The notes under the pieces were generated by a model that was not told the origin of the DNA, ran no database searches, and worked only from the letters and a program-made list of their open reading frames with translations. A program made the translations under genes and the position numbers. This document shows positions 27,365 to 36,321 of a stretch of DNA of 64,000 nt, piece after piece. This DNA is from Corynebacterium frankenforstense DSM 45800 (GTDB lineage Bacteria; Actinomycetota; Actinomycetes; Mycobacteriales; Mycobacteriaceae), in contig NZ_CP009247.1 in the NCBI RefSeq assembly GCF_001941485.1, forward strand, positions 1,488,001-1,552,000. Reading direction: 5' to 3'. Numbering within the stretch: position 1 is the first letter of the stretch; the number at the start of each line of letters is the position of its first letter.

Positions 27365-28429
27365 TCAGCGGTGGGTGCGCGAGGCCGTGGCGCCGGCCCA
27401 GATGTTGATGCCGGCGTCGTGGGCGGCGGCGTCGATCTCGGCGAGCTCGTCCGCGCTGAACTCGAGGTTGCCCAGCGCGTCGATGTTCGCGTCGAGCTGC
27501 TCGACCGAGGACGCGCCCACCAGAGCGGAGGTCACCGTGGCCTCGCCCTGGTCGCGCAGGATCCAGGCGATCGCCATCTGGGCGAGCGTCTGGCCGCGCC
27601 GCTCCGCGATCTCGTTGAGGCGGCGCACCATCGCGAGGTTGTCCTCGCTGAGCATCTCGGAGCTGAGCGACTTGCCGGCCGCCGCCCGCGAGCCGGCGGG
27701 CACCCCGTCGAGGTAGCGGTCGGTGAGCAGTCCCTGCGCCAGCGGCGAGAAGGCGATGACCCCGAGTCCGGAGCCGGCCGCCGCGTCGAGCAGGCTCTCG
27801 CCGGCCTCGCCGGGATGCTCGACCCAGCGGTTGAGGATTGAGTAGCTGGGCTGGTGGATGGTCAGCGGGCAGCCCTCGCGCTCCATGATCTCCACGGCCT
27901 CGCGGGTCAGCTCGGGCCCGTAGGAGGAGATGCCGACGTAGAGCGCCTTGCCCTGGGCGACGATGTCGCGCAGGGCGCGCATGGTCTCCTCCAGCGGGGT
28001 CTCCGGGTCCGGGCGGTGGTGGTAGAAGATGTCGACGTAGTCGAGCCCGAGGCGCTTCAGGGAGGCGTCCAGCGAGCTCATCAGGTACTTGCGCGAGCCG
28101 CCGAAGCCGTACGGGCTGTCGTTCATCACCCAGCCGGCCTTCGAGGAGATGATCAGCTCGTCGCGGTGGCGGGCGAAGTCGCGGGCGAGGATGCGCCCGA
28201 CGTTCTCCTCGGCCGAGCCGTTGGGCGGGCCGTAGTTGTTGGCCAGGTCGAAGTGGGTCACCCCGCGGTCGAAGGCGCGGTGCATGATGGCGGCCTGGCG
28301 GTGGAGCGGCTTGTCGTCGCCGAAGTTGTGCCAGAAGCCCAGCGAGACCGCGGGCAGCTTCAGCCCGGAGCGGCCCACGCGGCGGTAGAGCATGTCGTCG
28401 TAGCGGTCACTTCTCGGTTGGTAGGTCAT
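27365..28429 (-). CDS. Aldo/keto reductase, YghZ (glyceraldehyde-3-phosphate reductase) type
   Basis: This 354-residue NADPH-dependent reductase is close to E. coli YghZ/Gpr along its length. It shares LPAVSLGFWHNFGDD, THFDLANNYGPPNGSAEENVGRIL with the catalytic Asp and Tyr, SSKAGWVM with the Lys, YVDIFYHHRPDPETPLEET with the His, and FSPLAQGLLTDRYLDG. E. coli Gpr reduces L-glyceraldehyde 3-phosphate and methylglyoxal. The ATG lies inside the 3' end of the upstream YkvI-type gene (23-base overlap), yet GACAAT seven bases upstream suggests a separate leaderless transcript. A related gene lies beside lysE in C. glutamicum, as I recall. If so, the pilus genes are inserted between two normally adjacent genes. 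Confidence 0.92.
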   Translation of the reverse strand: MTYQPRSDRYDDMLYRRVGRSGLKLPAVSLGFWHNFGDDKPLHRQAAIMHRAFDRGVTHFDLANNYGPPNGSAEENVGRILARDFARHRDELIISSKAGWVMNDSPYGFGGSRKYLMSSLDASLKRLGLDYVDIFYHHRPDPETPLEETMRALRDIVAQGKALYVGISSYGPELTREAVEIMEREGCPLTIHQPSYSILNRWVEHPGEAGESLLDAAAGSGLGVIAFSPLAQGLLTDRYLDGVPAGSRAAAGKSLSSEMLSEDNLAMVRRLNEIAERRGQTLAQMAIAWILRDQGEATVTSALVGASSVEQLDANIDALGNLEFSADELAEIDAAAHDAGINIWAGATASRTHR

Positions 28430-29666
28430 GGGTCCCATTGTCCTCGCCGCCGTCCTCCCCGTCGACGTCGTCACGCACGGCGTCGAGCAGCGCGGCGTCG
28501 TCAATGCCGGAGGCGGCCACCAACGCGTCCATGCGCCGCGTCTCGGCGGCGCTGAGCTCCCCGCGGCGCACGAAGAGCGCGCGGATGAGCACGCGGCGGC
28601 GCGACTCGACGGCGATCTCGCCTCGGTGGCGCAGGTAGGTGACCACCATGACGGCCACCAGCACGAGGCCGAGGTAGCCGAGCACGGGGAACATCACGCT
28701 GATCAGGTCCGCGAAACCGACGAAGCTGACGGCGAAGCCCGCGAGCACCACGGCGACGAAGTAGACCGGGAAGCGGTTCGGGCGGTTGCGCGAGAGCCGG
28801 CGGCCCAGCGCGTAGAACATGCCGATGGCGGTGTTGTAGATCATCAGGAAGACCACGACGACGCTGATGACGCCGAGCGCCGGGTGGATCTGGCCGAGCA
28901 GCGCCACGGTCGGCACGTCCGAGCCCTCGGTCAGCGGCAGCGCGAGGTAGACCAGCACGGTGATCATCACCAGCAGCACCATGTAGGCCACCCCGCCGAG
29001 CAGCCCGCCCAGGCCGGTGACCTTCGGGTCCAGGTAGTTGCCGCCGATGACCAGGGTCATGGACACGCCCATCATCAGGCACATGCCCGCGTTGTTGACG
29101 GCCGCGAGCCACCAGTTGGGCATCGGCGAGACCTGGCGTTCGGCGACCTCGGCGAGCAGCGCGTGGTCGGCGGGCAGCTGGGTGAGCAGCACGTAGCCGA
29201 AGGCGAAGAGGATCAGCGCCATCATCAACGGGGTGATCGAGCCGATCAGCGCGGAGACGCGGTCGACGTCGAGGAAGCCGACGGCGAGCACCATGACCAG
29301 CAGCACGGTGGAGCCGGCCCAGGTCGGCCAGCCGAGCTCCTGGTTGAGGGTGGCCCCGGCGCCGGCGAGCATGATGAAGCCGAGCGAGAAGACGGTCAGC
29401 ATCACCCCGGCGTCGAGGAAGCGGGCCAGCCACCGGTTGGTGATCACGTCGAAGACCTGGCGGTGCTCGTCGGCGAGGTGGAAGGTACCCAGCTGGAGGA
29501 TGATCATGCCGCCGACGGCGATGATCAGCCCGCACACCACCGCCCCCACGATTCCCAGGGTGCCGAAGGAGGCGAAGTACTGCACGGTCTCCTGGCCGGT
29601 GGCGAAGCCGGCGCCGACGATGATGCCGACGAAGGCGAGGGCGATCTTGATCACTTTGGTCCACAT
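28407..29666 (-). CDS. YkvI-family membrane transporter, first paralogue
   Basis: This 419-residue protein has about ten transmembrane helices. It starts KVIKIALAFVGIIVGAGFATGQE, the family's conserved N-terminal helix, and contains VSMTLVIGGNYLDP and FLMIYNTAIGMFYALGRR. YkvI proteins belong to the APC superfamily and their substrate is unknown. The final 60 residues are cytoplasmic and acidic. It is a tandem paralogue of the next gene upstream, with the same motif order. A GGCGTCGTCAAT copy of the dispersed motif falls in the unconserved tail. The start codon has no clear ribosome binding site. Confidence 0.85.
   Translation of the reverse strand: MWTKVIKIALAFVGIIVGAGFATGQETVQYFASFGTLGIVGAVVCGLIIAVGGMIILQLGTFHLADEHRQVFDVITNRWLARFLDAGVMLTVFSLGFIMLAGAGATLNQELGWPTWAGSTVLLVMVLAVGFLDVDRVSALIGSITPLMMALILFAFGYVLLTQLPADHALLAEVAERQVSPMPNWWLAAVNNAGMCLMMGVSMTLVIGGNYLDPKVTGLGGLLGGVAYMVLLVMITVLVYLALPLTEGSDVPTVALLGQIHPALGVISVVVVFLMIYNTAIGMFYALGRRLSRNRPNRFPVYFVAVVLAGFAVSFVGFADLISVMFPVLGYLGLVLVAVMVVTYLRHRGEIAVESRRRVLIRALFVRRGELSAAETRRMDALVAASGIDDAALLDAVRDDVDGEDGGEDNGTHDLPTEK
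28437..28442 (-). promoter_or_regulatory. -10 box of the aldo/keto reductase gene (leaderless type)
   Basis: GACAAT on the minus strand is seven bases before the ATG at 28429, inside the upstream gene. Confidence 0.4.
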
Positions 29667-29711
29667 AGGTCCGTCAAGTGTAGGCACGCCGGGCCCTCCC
29701 CCGCGGCGAAA

Positions 29712-29748
29712 ACGGGCGCCGGGAATCTGATTGATTCCCGACGCCCGT
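29712..29748 (-). terminator. Terminator of the second YkvI gene
   Basis: A 16-bp stem with one G-T pair (29712-29727 with 29733-29748) and a 5-base loop is followed on the minus strand by TTTTC. It separates the two YkvI paralogues into different transcripts. Confidence 0.8.
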
Positions 29749-29793
29749 CTCGTCACCGTGCACGCGCAGGTGACGGCCGTGCGTTGTGCCGCG

Positions 29794-31206
29794 CTACTTA
29801 TTGCCGACGACGTGCGAGCCGGCGTCGCCGGTCTCCGCACCGTCGGTGGCGGTGTCGGCGTCCGCGGCCTCGGCGTCGGCCTTATCGGAGTCCTCCAGCG
29901 AGAAATCGGACTTCTCGGACTCGTCGAGGAGCTGGGCGACCTTGCCCTCCGGCTCGTAGTCGACCTCCTCGTCGTTGAGCAGGTCGTCGGCGACCTCGAC
30001 GACGATGGTCTCGCGCAGGGAGTCGGACGTCACGGAGGAGTCACCGAGGGCCTCGTCGAGCTCCTTCGCGTCGGCGCGGCTGAAGTCCTCGTCGGGGTGC
30101 TCGCGGTTGTAGGCCAGCTCGTAGATGCGCTCGCGGCGGGAGATCTCCTCGTAGATGCGCTTGCGGTTCTTGATCCACCAGGCGACCAGGACGACGACGA
30201 GGGCCATGCCCAGCCAGCCGATGATCGGGTAGACGGAGCTCATCAGGGAGTCGAAGCCGATGAAGCTGACCACGTAGCCGATCAGGCAGAGCACGATGTA
30301 GTACGGCCGGTAGCGGTCCTCCTGGCCGACGGTGATGCGCTTGCCCAGCGCGTAGAACATGCCGATGCAGGTGTTGAAGATCATCGCGAAGATGACCAGC
30401 GACATCAGGAAGCCGGCGATCGGGTGCATGTTCTCGAACATCGCGAGCATCGGGACGTCGGAGTCTCCGACGGCCTCCATGTTCAGGTACAGCGAGGTCG
30501 CGGCCATGAGCATCAGGACCATGTAGAGGATGCCGCCGGACAGGCCGCCGACGCCGGCCTCCTTCGGGGACGCGTAGTTGCCGCCGATGACCAGGCACAT
30601 CGACACGCCCAGGATCAGGGCGAGGCCGCAGTAGTTCAGGGCGGAGAGCCACCAGGGCGAGATCGGGGAGTCCTGCTGCAGGGCGACGTCGCTCAGCCCG
30701 GAGAAGTCGCCGGGCAGGTTGAACATGGTGTAGACGAAGACGACGACCACGGCGATGATGATCGCCGGGGTGATCGCGGAGATGACCTCGCTGACCTTGT
30801 CGACGTCGAACATGCCGACGAAGATCACCAGGGCGGTCATGATGCCCGAGCCGAGCCAGGCCGGGATGCCGAACTGCTGCTCCACGTTGGAGCCCGCACC
30901 GGCGAGCATGACGAAGCCGAAGGCGAAGAGGGTGACCATCACGGAGATGTCGAGGAACTTCGACACGACCGGGTGGGCGACGTTACGGAAGACGCGGTTG
31001 TGCTGGTCGGCCAGGAAGTAGCTGCCCAGCTGCAGGATGACGGCGCCGGCGACGGACATGATCACACCGGCCATCAGCGCGCCCCAGAGCCCGGCGGAGC
31101 CGTGCGAGAGGAAGTACTGGATCACCTCCGCCCCGGTGGCGAAGCCGGCGCCGACCAGCAGGCCGACGAAGGCGAGTGCGATGGAGATTGTGCGTCTGAC
31201 GTTCAC
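29794..31206 (-). CDS. YkvI-family membrane transporter, second paralogue
   Basis: This 470-residue, roughly ten-helix protein has the same family motifs as its neighbour: ISIALAFVGLLVGAGFATGAE, VSMCLVIGGNYASPKEAG and IFNTCIGMFYALGKR. It differs mainly in a C-terminal cytoplasmic tail of about 120 residues rich in Asp, Glu and Ser. The substrate is unknown. The start is GTG (NVRRTIS), aligned with the family N-terminus. A 331-base gap separates it from gatB. Two tandem paralogues with separate terminators suggest duplication and later divergence. Confidence 0.85.
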   Translation of the reverse strand: MNVRRTISIALAFVGLLVGAGFATGAEVIQYFLSHGSAGLWGALMAGVIMSVAGAVILQLGSYFLADQHNRVFRNVAHPVVSKFLDISVMVTLFAFGFVMLAGAGSNVEQQFGIPAWLGSGIMTALVIFVGMFDVDKVSEVISAITPAIIIAVVVVFVYTMFNLPGDFSGLSDVALQQDSPISPWWLSALNYCGLALILGVSMCLVIGGNYASPKEAGVGGLSGGILYMVLMLMAATSLYLNMEAVGDSDVPMLAMFENMHPIAGFLMSLVIFAMIFNTCIGMFYALGKRITVGQEDRYRPYYIVLCLIGYVVSFIGFDSLMSSVYPIIGWLGMALVVVLVAWWIKNRKRIYEEISRRERIYELAYNREHPDEDFSRADAKELDEALGDSSVTSDSLRETIVVEVADDLLNDEEVDYEPEGKVAQLLDESEKSDFSLEDSDKADAEAADADTATDGAETGDAGSHVVGNK

Positions 31207-31537
31207 TGGAGTGAATGGTCCTCGTACGACCCCGCCCGCGGGCCGCTGTAGGGAACAGAAACAGGCGTCGTCGGCGCGGCGGGCTCCCGCGCAACCTGGC
31301 TCACCATAGCGAGGCACCCATGAAACACCCAGTTAACATCACGGATTTGAGTAGGTTTGGGCCACCTATCCACCGTTATGACCAGTGCCACCGGCACATA
31401 TATGCAGGTTTGTAACGATTTCATAACGCCGCCCGCCCGAGCTGTCGCGCAGGCCACGGATAAATTCACCCTGATACGCGGAAACCCGGCGCCCCCGGCG
31501 CGGTGCCGGGGCCGCCGGGCGGGCGGGTGCTTCGGGT
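31207..31537 (-). other. Non-coding gap between gatB and the YkvI gene
   Basis: The half nearest the YkvI gene is moderately AT-rich, with runs such as CATAACGG and CATATATG on the minus strand that could serve as promoter elements. The half nearest gatB is GC-rich, with CCCGGC/GCCGGG complementarity that could form the gatB terminator. No coding frame or RNA gene was recognised. Confidence 0.5.
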
Positions 31538-33043
31538 CTAGCTCAGCTTCTTGGCGATGAGCTGGTTGACCTGCTTCGGGTCGGCCTTGCCGCGGGTGGC
31601 CTTCATGACGGCGCCGACGATGGCGCCGGTGACCTTCTTGTTGCCGGCGCGGTACTTCTCCACGATGTCCGGGTTGGCGGCCAGGGCGTCGTCGACGGCC
31701 TTCTCGATCGCACCGTCGTCGCGGACGACCTCGAGGCCGCGGGCGGCGACGACCTCGTCGACGTCACCCTCGCCGGCGATGACGCCGTCGACGGCCTGAC
31801 GGGCCAGCTTGGTGGTCAGCTTGCCCTCGCGGACCAGCTCGGCCACGCGCGCGACCTGCTTCGGCTCCATGCCGACGGCGGCGAGCTCGACGCCGGCCTC
31901 ATTGGCCTTGCCGGTCAGGTAGGAGCCCCACCAGGAGCGGGCCTCGTCGGCGCTGGCGCCGTGCTCGACGGTCTCGACGACGAGGTCGAGCGCGCCGGTG
32001 TTGACCAGGTCGCGCATCTCCTCGTCGGAGAGCTTCCACCCCTCCTGGATGCGCGCGCGGCGCACCCAGGGCAGCTCCGGCAGGCTGGCGCGGATCTCCT
32101 CGACCCACTCGCGCGGGGCGATGACCGGCGGCAGGTCCGGGTCGTTGAAGTAGCGGTAGTCCTCGCTGGTCTCCTTCGGGCGGCCCTTGGCGGTCGAACC
32201 GTCGGCCTCCTGGTAGTGGCGGGTCTCCTGGACGATCTCCTCGCCGTTCTGGATGGCGGCGGCCTGGCGCTGCATCTCGAAGCGGATGGCCTGCTCGACG
32301 GACTTCAGCGAGTTGATGTTCTTCGTCTCGGTGCGGGTGCCGAACTCCTCCCGGCCGATCGGGCGCAGGGAGAGGTTGGCGTCGCAGCGCATCGAGCCCT
32401 GGTCCATGCGCGCATCGGAGACCCCGAGGGCCTTGACCAGGTCGCGCAGGGCGGCGACGTAGCAGCGGGCGACCTCGGGGGCGCGCTCGCCGGCGCCCTC
32501 GATGGGCTTGGTGACGATCTCGATGAGCGGCACGCCGGCGCGGTTGCAGTCCACCAGCGACTTCGTGGCACCGCGGATGCGGCCGCCCTCGCCGCCGATG
32601 TGGGTCAGCTTGCCGGTGTCCTCCTCCATGTGGGCGCGCTCGATCTCCACGCGCCACTCGGTGCCGTCGTCGAGGACGACGTCGAGGTAGCCGTCGTGGG
32701 CGATCGGCTCGTCGTACTGGGAGATCTGGTAGTTCTTCGGCTGGTCCGGGTAGTAGTAGTTCTTCCGGGCGAAGCGCGAGGACTCGGCGATCTCGCAGTT
32801 GAGCGCGAGGCCGATCTTGATGGCCCACTCGACGCCCTTGGCGTTGACCACCGGGAGGGCGCCGGGAAGACCCAGGGAGGTCGGGTCGACGTGGGTGTTC
32901 GGCGCGGCGCCGAAGTGGGCGGACGAGGCCGAGAACATCTTGGTCTCGGTGGCCAGCTCGACGTGGACCTCCAGGCCCATCACGGGATCGAAGGTCTCCA
33001 GGACCTCGTCGAAGTCCATCAGGTCATACATCGCGGCAGTCAT
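31538..33043 (-). CDS. gatB: Asp/Glu-tRNA(Asn/Gln) amidotransferase subunit B
   Basis: GatB is the kinase and tRNA-binding subunit of GatCAB, which amidates mischarged Glu-tRNA(Gln) and Asp-tRNA(Asn). The 501-residue protein begins with the catalytic core [19 protein letters not shown]. It contains the [14 protein letters not shown] and [10 protein letters not shown] signatures and ends with the YqeY-like tail ([22 protein letters not shown]). It is separated from gatC-gatA by about 7 kb, as in C. glutamicum. The start is ATG, with TAGACT eight bases upstream and no ribosome binding site. Confidence 0.96.
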   Translation of the reverse strand: MTAAMYDLMDFDEVLETFDPVMGLEVHVELATETKMFSASSAHFGAAPNTHVDPTSLGLPGALPVVNAKGVEWAIKIGLALNCEIAESSRFARKNYYYPDQPKNYQISQYDEPIAHDGYLDVVLDDGTEWRVEIERAHMEEDTGKLTHIGGEGGRIRGATKSLVDCNRAGVPLIEIVTKPIEGAGERAPEVARCYVAALRDLVKALGVSDARMDQGSMRCDANLSLRPIGREEFGTRTETKNINSLKSVEQAIRFEMQRQAAAIQNGEEIVQETRHYQEADGSTAKGRPKETSEDYRYFNDPDLPPVIAPREWVEEIRASLPELPWVRRARIQEGWKLSDEEMRDLVNTGALDLVVETVEHGASADEARSWWGSYLTGKANEAGVELAAVGMEPKQVARVAELVREGKLTTKLARQAVDGVIAGEGDVDEVVAARGLEVVRDDGAIEKAVDDALAANPDIVEKYRAGNKKVTGAIVGAVMKATRGKADPKQVNQLIAKKLS

Positions 33044-33051
33044 GGTCACAC

Positions 33052-33057
33052 AGTCTA
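33052..33057 (-). promoter_or_regulatory. -10 box of gatB (leaderless type)
   Basis: TAGACT on the minus strand is eight bases before the ATG at 33043. Confidence 0.5.
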
Positions 33058-33065
33058 GCGCCCGC

Positions 33066-33953
33066 TCACCGCACGGTGCGCGCGGCGTCGAGAAGCAGCG
33101 CGACCGCGCCGCGCGGGCGTCCGCCCCGGCGCCACACCGCACGGATCGGCCGGGTCATGGCCACCCCGTCGACCCGCACGGCGCGCAGGTCATCCGCCCC
33201 GGCCAGGGCGGCGGCCGGCACGATGCCGGGGCCGCCCAGCGCCCGCACGGCCGCGGGCAGCGCGGCCTGCTCGGCCAGCTCCGCGCGCGGCGGCACCAGG
33301 GGCCCGAGCCGCGTCTCGGCGACCTCGCGGCTGCCCGAGCCCGTCTCGCGCACGATCAGCGGGGTCGCCCGCACCGTCTCCCGGTCCACCGCTCCCCCGG
33401 CCCACGCGTGTCCGGCGGGCACGGCGAGCACGAGCTCGTCGACGGTGACCACGGCGACCGTCAGCTCCCCCGCCGCCGAGGCCGGCACGCTGAGCGACTC
33501 GATGAAGCCGAGCGTGGTCTCGCCGCGGGCGACCGCCTCGGCCACCGCGCGCGAGTTGCCGCCGTCGACGCGGAAGCGCAGACCCGGGTGGTCGGCTCCC
33601 GCGGCCGCGAGCCAGCGCGGGATGTAGTGGTCGAGCACTGTCTGCGAGGCGGCGACGTGCGCGATGGCGTGGTCGGGGTCGCGCTGGGCCTCGGTGACCT
33701 CGGCGAACTCCCGGGCGGTCTCGAGCACCCGGCGGGCCTGCCGGATGATGCCCGCACCCGCCGGGGTGGGGTGCGCGCCGGTGGGCGTGCGGTGGAAGAG
33801 GGTCAGCCGGCAGGCGGCCTCGGCGCGGCGCACCCGCTCGGAGACGGCCTGCTGGCTGGTTTCCAGCCGGCGCGCGGCGGCGCCGAAGGAGCCCTCGTCG
33901 GCCACGGCGACGAGCACGGCCAGCGAGCGCAGGTCCGGTACGGCGTCAAGCAT
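33066..33953 (-). CDS. LysR-family transcriptional regulator
   Basis: This 295-residue LysR protein has its helix-turn-helix in [28 protein letters not shown]. Its effector-binding domain contains [26 protein letters not shown], resembling regulators of organic-acid metabolism. It is divergent from a TDT-family transporter, with an 88-base gap holding a perfect 7-bp inverted repeat (33968-33986), so it probably controls that transporter. The ATG at 33953 is favoured because TAGACT lies seven bases upstream. An in-frame ATG six codons earlier is less likely. The inducer is unknown. Confidence 0.88.
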   Translation of the reverse strand: MLDAVPDLRSLAVLVAVADEGSFGAAARRLETSQQAVSERVRRAEAACRLTLFHRTPTGAHPTPAGAGIIRQARRVLETAREFAEVTEAQRDPDHAIAHVAASQTVLDHYIPRWLAAAGADHPGLRFRVDGGNSRAVAEAVARGETTLGFIESLSVPASAAGELTVAVVTVDELVLAVPAGHAWAGGAVDRETVRATPLIVRETGSGSREVAETRLGPLVPPRAELAEQAALPAAVRALGGPGIVPAAALAGADDLRAVRVDGVAMTRPIRAVWRRGGRPRGAVALLLDAARTVR

Positions 33954-33960
33954 GGCACGC

Positions 33961-33966
33961 AGTCTA
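33961..33966 (-). promoter_or_regulatory. -10 box of LysR gene (leaderless type)
   Basis: TAGACT on the minus strand is seven bases before the ATG at 33953. Confidence 0.5.
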
Positions 33967-33967
33967 G

Positions 33968-33986
33968 CCACAAGATCTGCTTGTGG
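33968..33986. promoter_or_regulatory. Probable LysR operator
   Basis: CCACAAG and CTTGTGG form a perfect inverted repeat with a 5-base spacer, located between the divergent regulator and transporter genes and right upstream of the regulator's -10 box. Confidence 0.55.
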
Positions 33987-34028
33987 GTGCCCAAAATTTC
34001 ATTCGTTCCGTTTCCTGCGCCGCGTGCG

Positions 34029-34034
34029 GATACT
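34029..34034 (+). promoter_or_regulatory. -10 box of TDT transporter gene (leaderless type)
   Basis: GATACT lies seven bases before the ATG at 34042, with no ribosome binding site. Confidence 0.45.
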
Positions 34035-34041
34035 GGTCGGC

Positions 34042-35001
34042 ATGCGACTTCCCGCCGTAGGCCCCGCATGGTTCGGCATGCTCATGGGCACCTCGATCCT
34101 CGCGTCCGCGACCTTCGCCCACGGGCTGCCGGCCGTGGCCTGGCCGGTGCTCGCACTCGCCTGGATCGTGGCCGTGGTGCTCCTCGGCGGCTTCGCCTGG
34201 CGCCTGGCCCGGCGCCCGCACGAGCTGGCCGAGAACCTCGCCCCGGCCGCACTGTCCTCCTGGGGGATGCTGGGCATGGGGGTCATGGCGCTCGGTCAGG
34301 CCACCGGACTGATCGTCGACCGTCCCTGGTCCTGGTGGGTCGATCTCGCCTGCTGGGTCGTGGGCACCGCGGTCGGCTTCGGCTTCCTGGTGCTCATCGC
34401 GCTCAACGTCCGGCGTATGCAGCCGCCGGTCTTCGCCCACGGCCTGGTGCCGGTGACCCCGATGGTCTCCGCGGCCGCGGCGGCGGGGCTGGCCGAGCAC
34501 ACCGTCTTCCCCGCCTTCATGGGCACGGTCGCGGTCCTCTGTTTCATCGTGGCCGCGGTCGTGGCACTGCCGCTGTTCGCGGTGGTCTACGCGCGCACGT
34601 TGCCGGGCTTTCCGCCGGTGGGCACCTCGTGCACCGCGTTCATCCCGCTGGGCGTGTGCGGGCAGTCCACCTTCGCCGCCCAGCACATCTCGGCCGTCCA
34701 CGACGCCTGGCACGGCCCGGCGCTCGTGTGGGGCACGGTGATGCTCACCCTCGCCGCCGTTCTGGGGACCTACGCGTACGTGACCGTGGTCCGGGGGCTG
34801 CGGCACGGGATGGGCTTCCATCCCAACTGGTGGGGGCTGACCTTCCCGGTGGGCACCTGCGTGATGGGCAGCCACCAGCTCGCCGCGGTCACCGGCGCCG
34901 CCGGTTGGGAGGTCTACTCCGTCACCGCCCTGGTGCTGCTAGCCGCCAACTGGCTCTTCGCGGCCGGGGCCACCGGCCGCGCGCTGCGCCCCCTGGGCTG
35001 A
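34042..35001 (+). CDS. TDT-family (TehA/SLAC1-like) transporter
   Basis: This 319-residue protein has about ten transmembrane helices and starts PAWFGMLMGTSILASATF, the usual TDT first helix (P-x-WF-x-M-x-GT). It also contains FIPLGVCGQSTFAAQ and HPNWWGLTFPVGTCVMGSHQLAAVTG, matching the fifth and ninth helices of TehA/SLAC1 channels and Mae1-type dicarboxylate carriers. It may move small anions, dicarboxylates or sulfite. The regulator next door is the best clue to its conditions of use. It is convergent with the BASS transporter across a shared terminator. Confidence 0.88.
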   Translation: MRLPAVGPAWFGMLMGTSILASATFAHGLPAVAWPVLALAWIVAVVLLGGFAWRLARRPHELAENLAPAALSSWGMLGMGVMALGQATGLIVDRPWSWWVDLACWVVGTAVGFGFLVLIALNVRRMQPPVFAHGLVPVTPMVSAAAAAGLAEHTVFPAFMGTVAVLCFIVAAVVALPLFAVVYARTLPGFPPVGTSCTAFIPLGVCGQSTFAAQHISAVHDAWHGPALVWGTVMLTLAAVLGTYAYVTVVRGLRHGMGFHPNWWGLTFPVGTCVMGSHQLAAVTGAAGWEVYSVTALVLLAANWLFAAGATGRALRPLG

Positions 35002-35047
35002 GGCACTCCCCCGCCCCCGGCGCACGCAGGGCAGGCGCGCGAGGAAA

Positions 35048-35074
35048 ACGCCGCGCCTGAGGCAGGCGCGGCGT
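35048..35074. terminator. Bidirectional terminator with embedded dispersed motif
   Basis: A perfect 12-bp stem (35048-35059 with 35063-35074) with a 3-base loop lies between convergent genes. AAAA precedes the stem and GGAAA follows. The 3' arm merges into the GCGCGGCGTCGGAAAT motif at 35066-35081. Confidence 0.85.
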
Positions 35075-35081
35075 CGGAAAT
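35066..35081 (+). repeat. Dispersed motif copy GCGCGGCGTCGGAAAT
   Basis: This intergenic copy overlaps the terminator stem. The 15-mer CGTCGGAAATCGACG here also occurs at 8961-8975 in the mscCG linker. Confidence 0.5.
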
Positions 35082-35088
35082 CGACGGG

Positions 35089-36093
35089 TCAGTCGGCGGT
35101 GACGGGCGCGGGCTGCGCCGGGGTCTCCGCCGGGGTCCGGTTGGTTGCGTGGCCGTGGTCGACACGGCGGCACAGCGCGGCCAGGAGCGCCCCGGACAGG
35201 TTGTGCCAGACGGAGAAGACGGCGGCCGGCAGCGCGGAGAGCGGGCTCATGTACTGCGCGGCCAGGCCCGCGGCCAGACCGGAGTTCTGCATGCCGACCT
35301 CGATGGCCAGGGTGCGCCGCGCCTGCTCGGGCTGGCCGGTGAGACGGCCGGTGGCCCAGCCGAGCAGGTAGCCCAGGCCGTTGTGCAGCACGACGGCGAC
35401 GAGCACGGTCAGCCCGGCGGTGGTGATCGCGTCGCGGGAGCCGGCGACCACGATGGCGACGATGGTCGAGATCGCGGCGACGGAGACCCACGGCATGGCC
35501 GGCAGGACGCGCTCGACGAAGCCGCCGGCGAGCTTGCGCACGATCAGGCCGAGCAGGACGGGCACGAGGACGACCTGGACGATGGACCAGGCCATCTTGC
35601 CGGCGTCGACCGGCATGTACTGGCCGGCCAGCCACAGGGTCAGCAGCGGGGTGAAGACCGGGGCGAGCAGCGTGGAGACGCTGGTCATGGTCACCGAGAG
35701 GGCGACGTCGCCGCGGGAGAGGTAGCTGACGACGTTGGAGGAGGTGCCACCGGGGGCGCATCCGACGAGGATGACGCCGGCGGCGATCTCAGCGGGCAGA
35801 CCGAGCAGGTGGACGACGACCACGGCGACGGCGGGCATGATGACGAACTGCGCCACCACGCCGATGAGCACCGGGAGGGGGCGGCGGGCGACGAGGATGA
35901 AGTCCGCGCCGCGCATGGTCAGCCCCATGCCGAACATGATCACGCCGAGCAGGTAGTTGGTCGCCGGCGCCAGGGTGTGGGCGGCCTCAGGGAAGGCGAA
36001 GCCGACCAGACCCCCGATAATGACGAGGACGGGAAAGCCGAGCGCGGCGACGTACGCCGCGCGATCCTCGCTTGGTCTGTTCTGAGTAGCCAT
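35089..36093 (-). CDS. Bile acid:sodium symporter (BASS) family transporter
   Basis: This 334-residue protein has nine to ten helices. The family signatures GCAPGGTSSNVVSYLSRGDVALSV (crossover region with the Na+-site residues) and IEVGMQNSGLAAGLA are both intact. Bacterial relatives carry pantothenate, ketopantoate or other organic anions with Na+, so the bile acid label is historical. The last 30 residues are a hydrophilic Pro/Ala tail. The ATG at 36093 follows TAACAT by six bases with no ribosome binding site. The substrate cannot be assigned. Confidence 0.9.
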   Translation of the reverse strand: MATQNRPSEDRAAYVAALGFPVLVIIGGLVGFAFPEAAHTLAPATNYLLGVIMFGMGLTMRGADFILVARRPLPVLIGVVAQFVIMPAVAVVVVHLLGLPAEIAAGVILVGCAPGGTSSNVVSYLSRGDVALSVTMTSVSTLLAPVFTPLLTLWLAGQYMPVDAGKMAWSIVQVVLVPVLLGLIVRKLAGGFVERVLPAMPWVSVAAISTIVAIVVAGSRDAITTAGLTVLVAVVLHNGLGYLLGWATGRLTGQPEQARRTLAIEVGMQNSGLAAGLAAQYMSPLSALPAAVFSVWHNLSGALLAALCRRVDHGHATNRTPAETPAQPAPVTAD

Positions 36094-36321
36094 GAACCGA
36101 TGTTAATTCCGCGCCGTGCGTCCCCGAAATTTTCGACCCCGGTGACCTGGGCGGACATTGTTCAACAAGGAATTATCTTCCCTGTTCTAAAACAATTTTG
36201 CGCGGCCGGGACGGTGTGGGGTGGGCCACCCCCGCGTGGGGTCGGCCGATGCCCGGGCGGACAGGCGCGCCCCGCGGTGCGCCGCCCTCGGTGCGCCGCC
36301 CGCGGGCGGAGCCCGGCGGCC
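36094..36321 (-). other. Gap between the BASS gene and RNase H
   Basis: The BASS side is AT-rich, with a perfect TTGTTCAACAA inverted repeat (36158-36168) that might be an operator. The RNase H side is very GC-rich, with a direct repeat GGTGCGCCGCC and the palindrome CCGCCCGCGGGCGG (36296-36309), a possible RNase H terminator. No gene was seen. Confidence 0.45.
36100..36105 (-). promoter_or_regulatory. -10 box of BASS transporter gene
   Basis: TAACAT on the minus strand lies six bases before the ATG at 36093. Confidence 0.45.
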
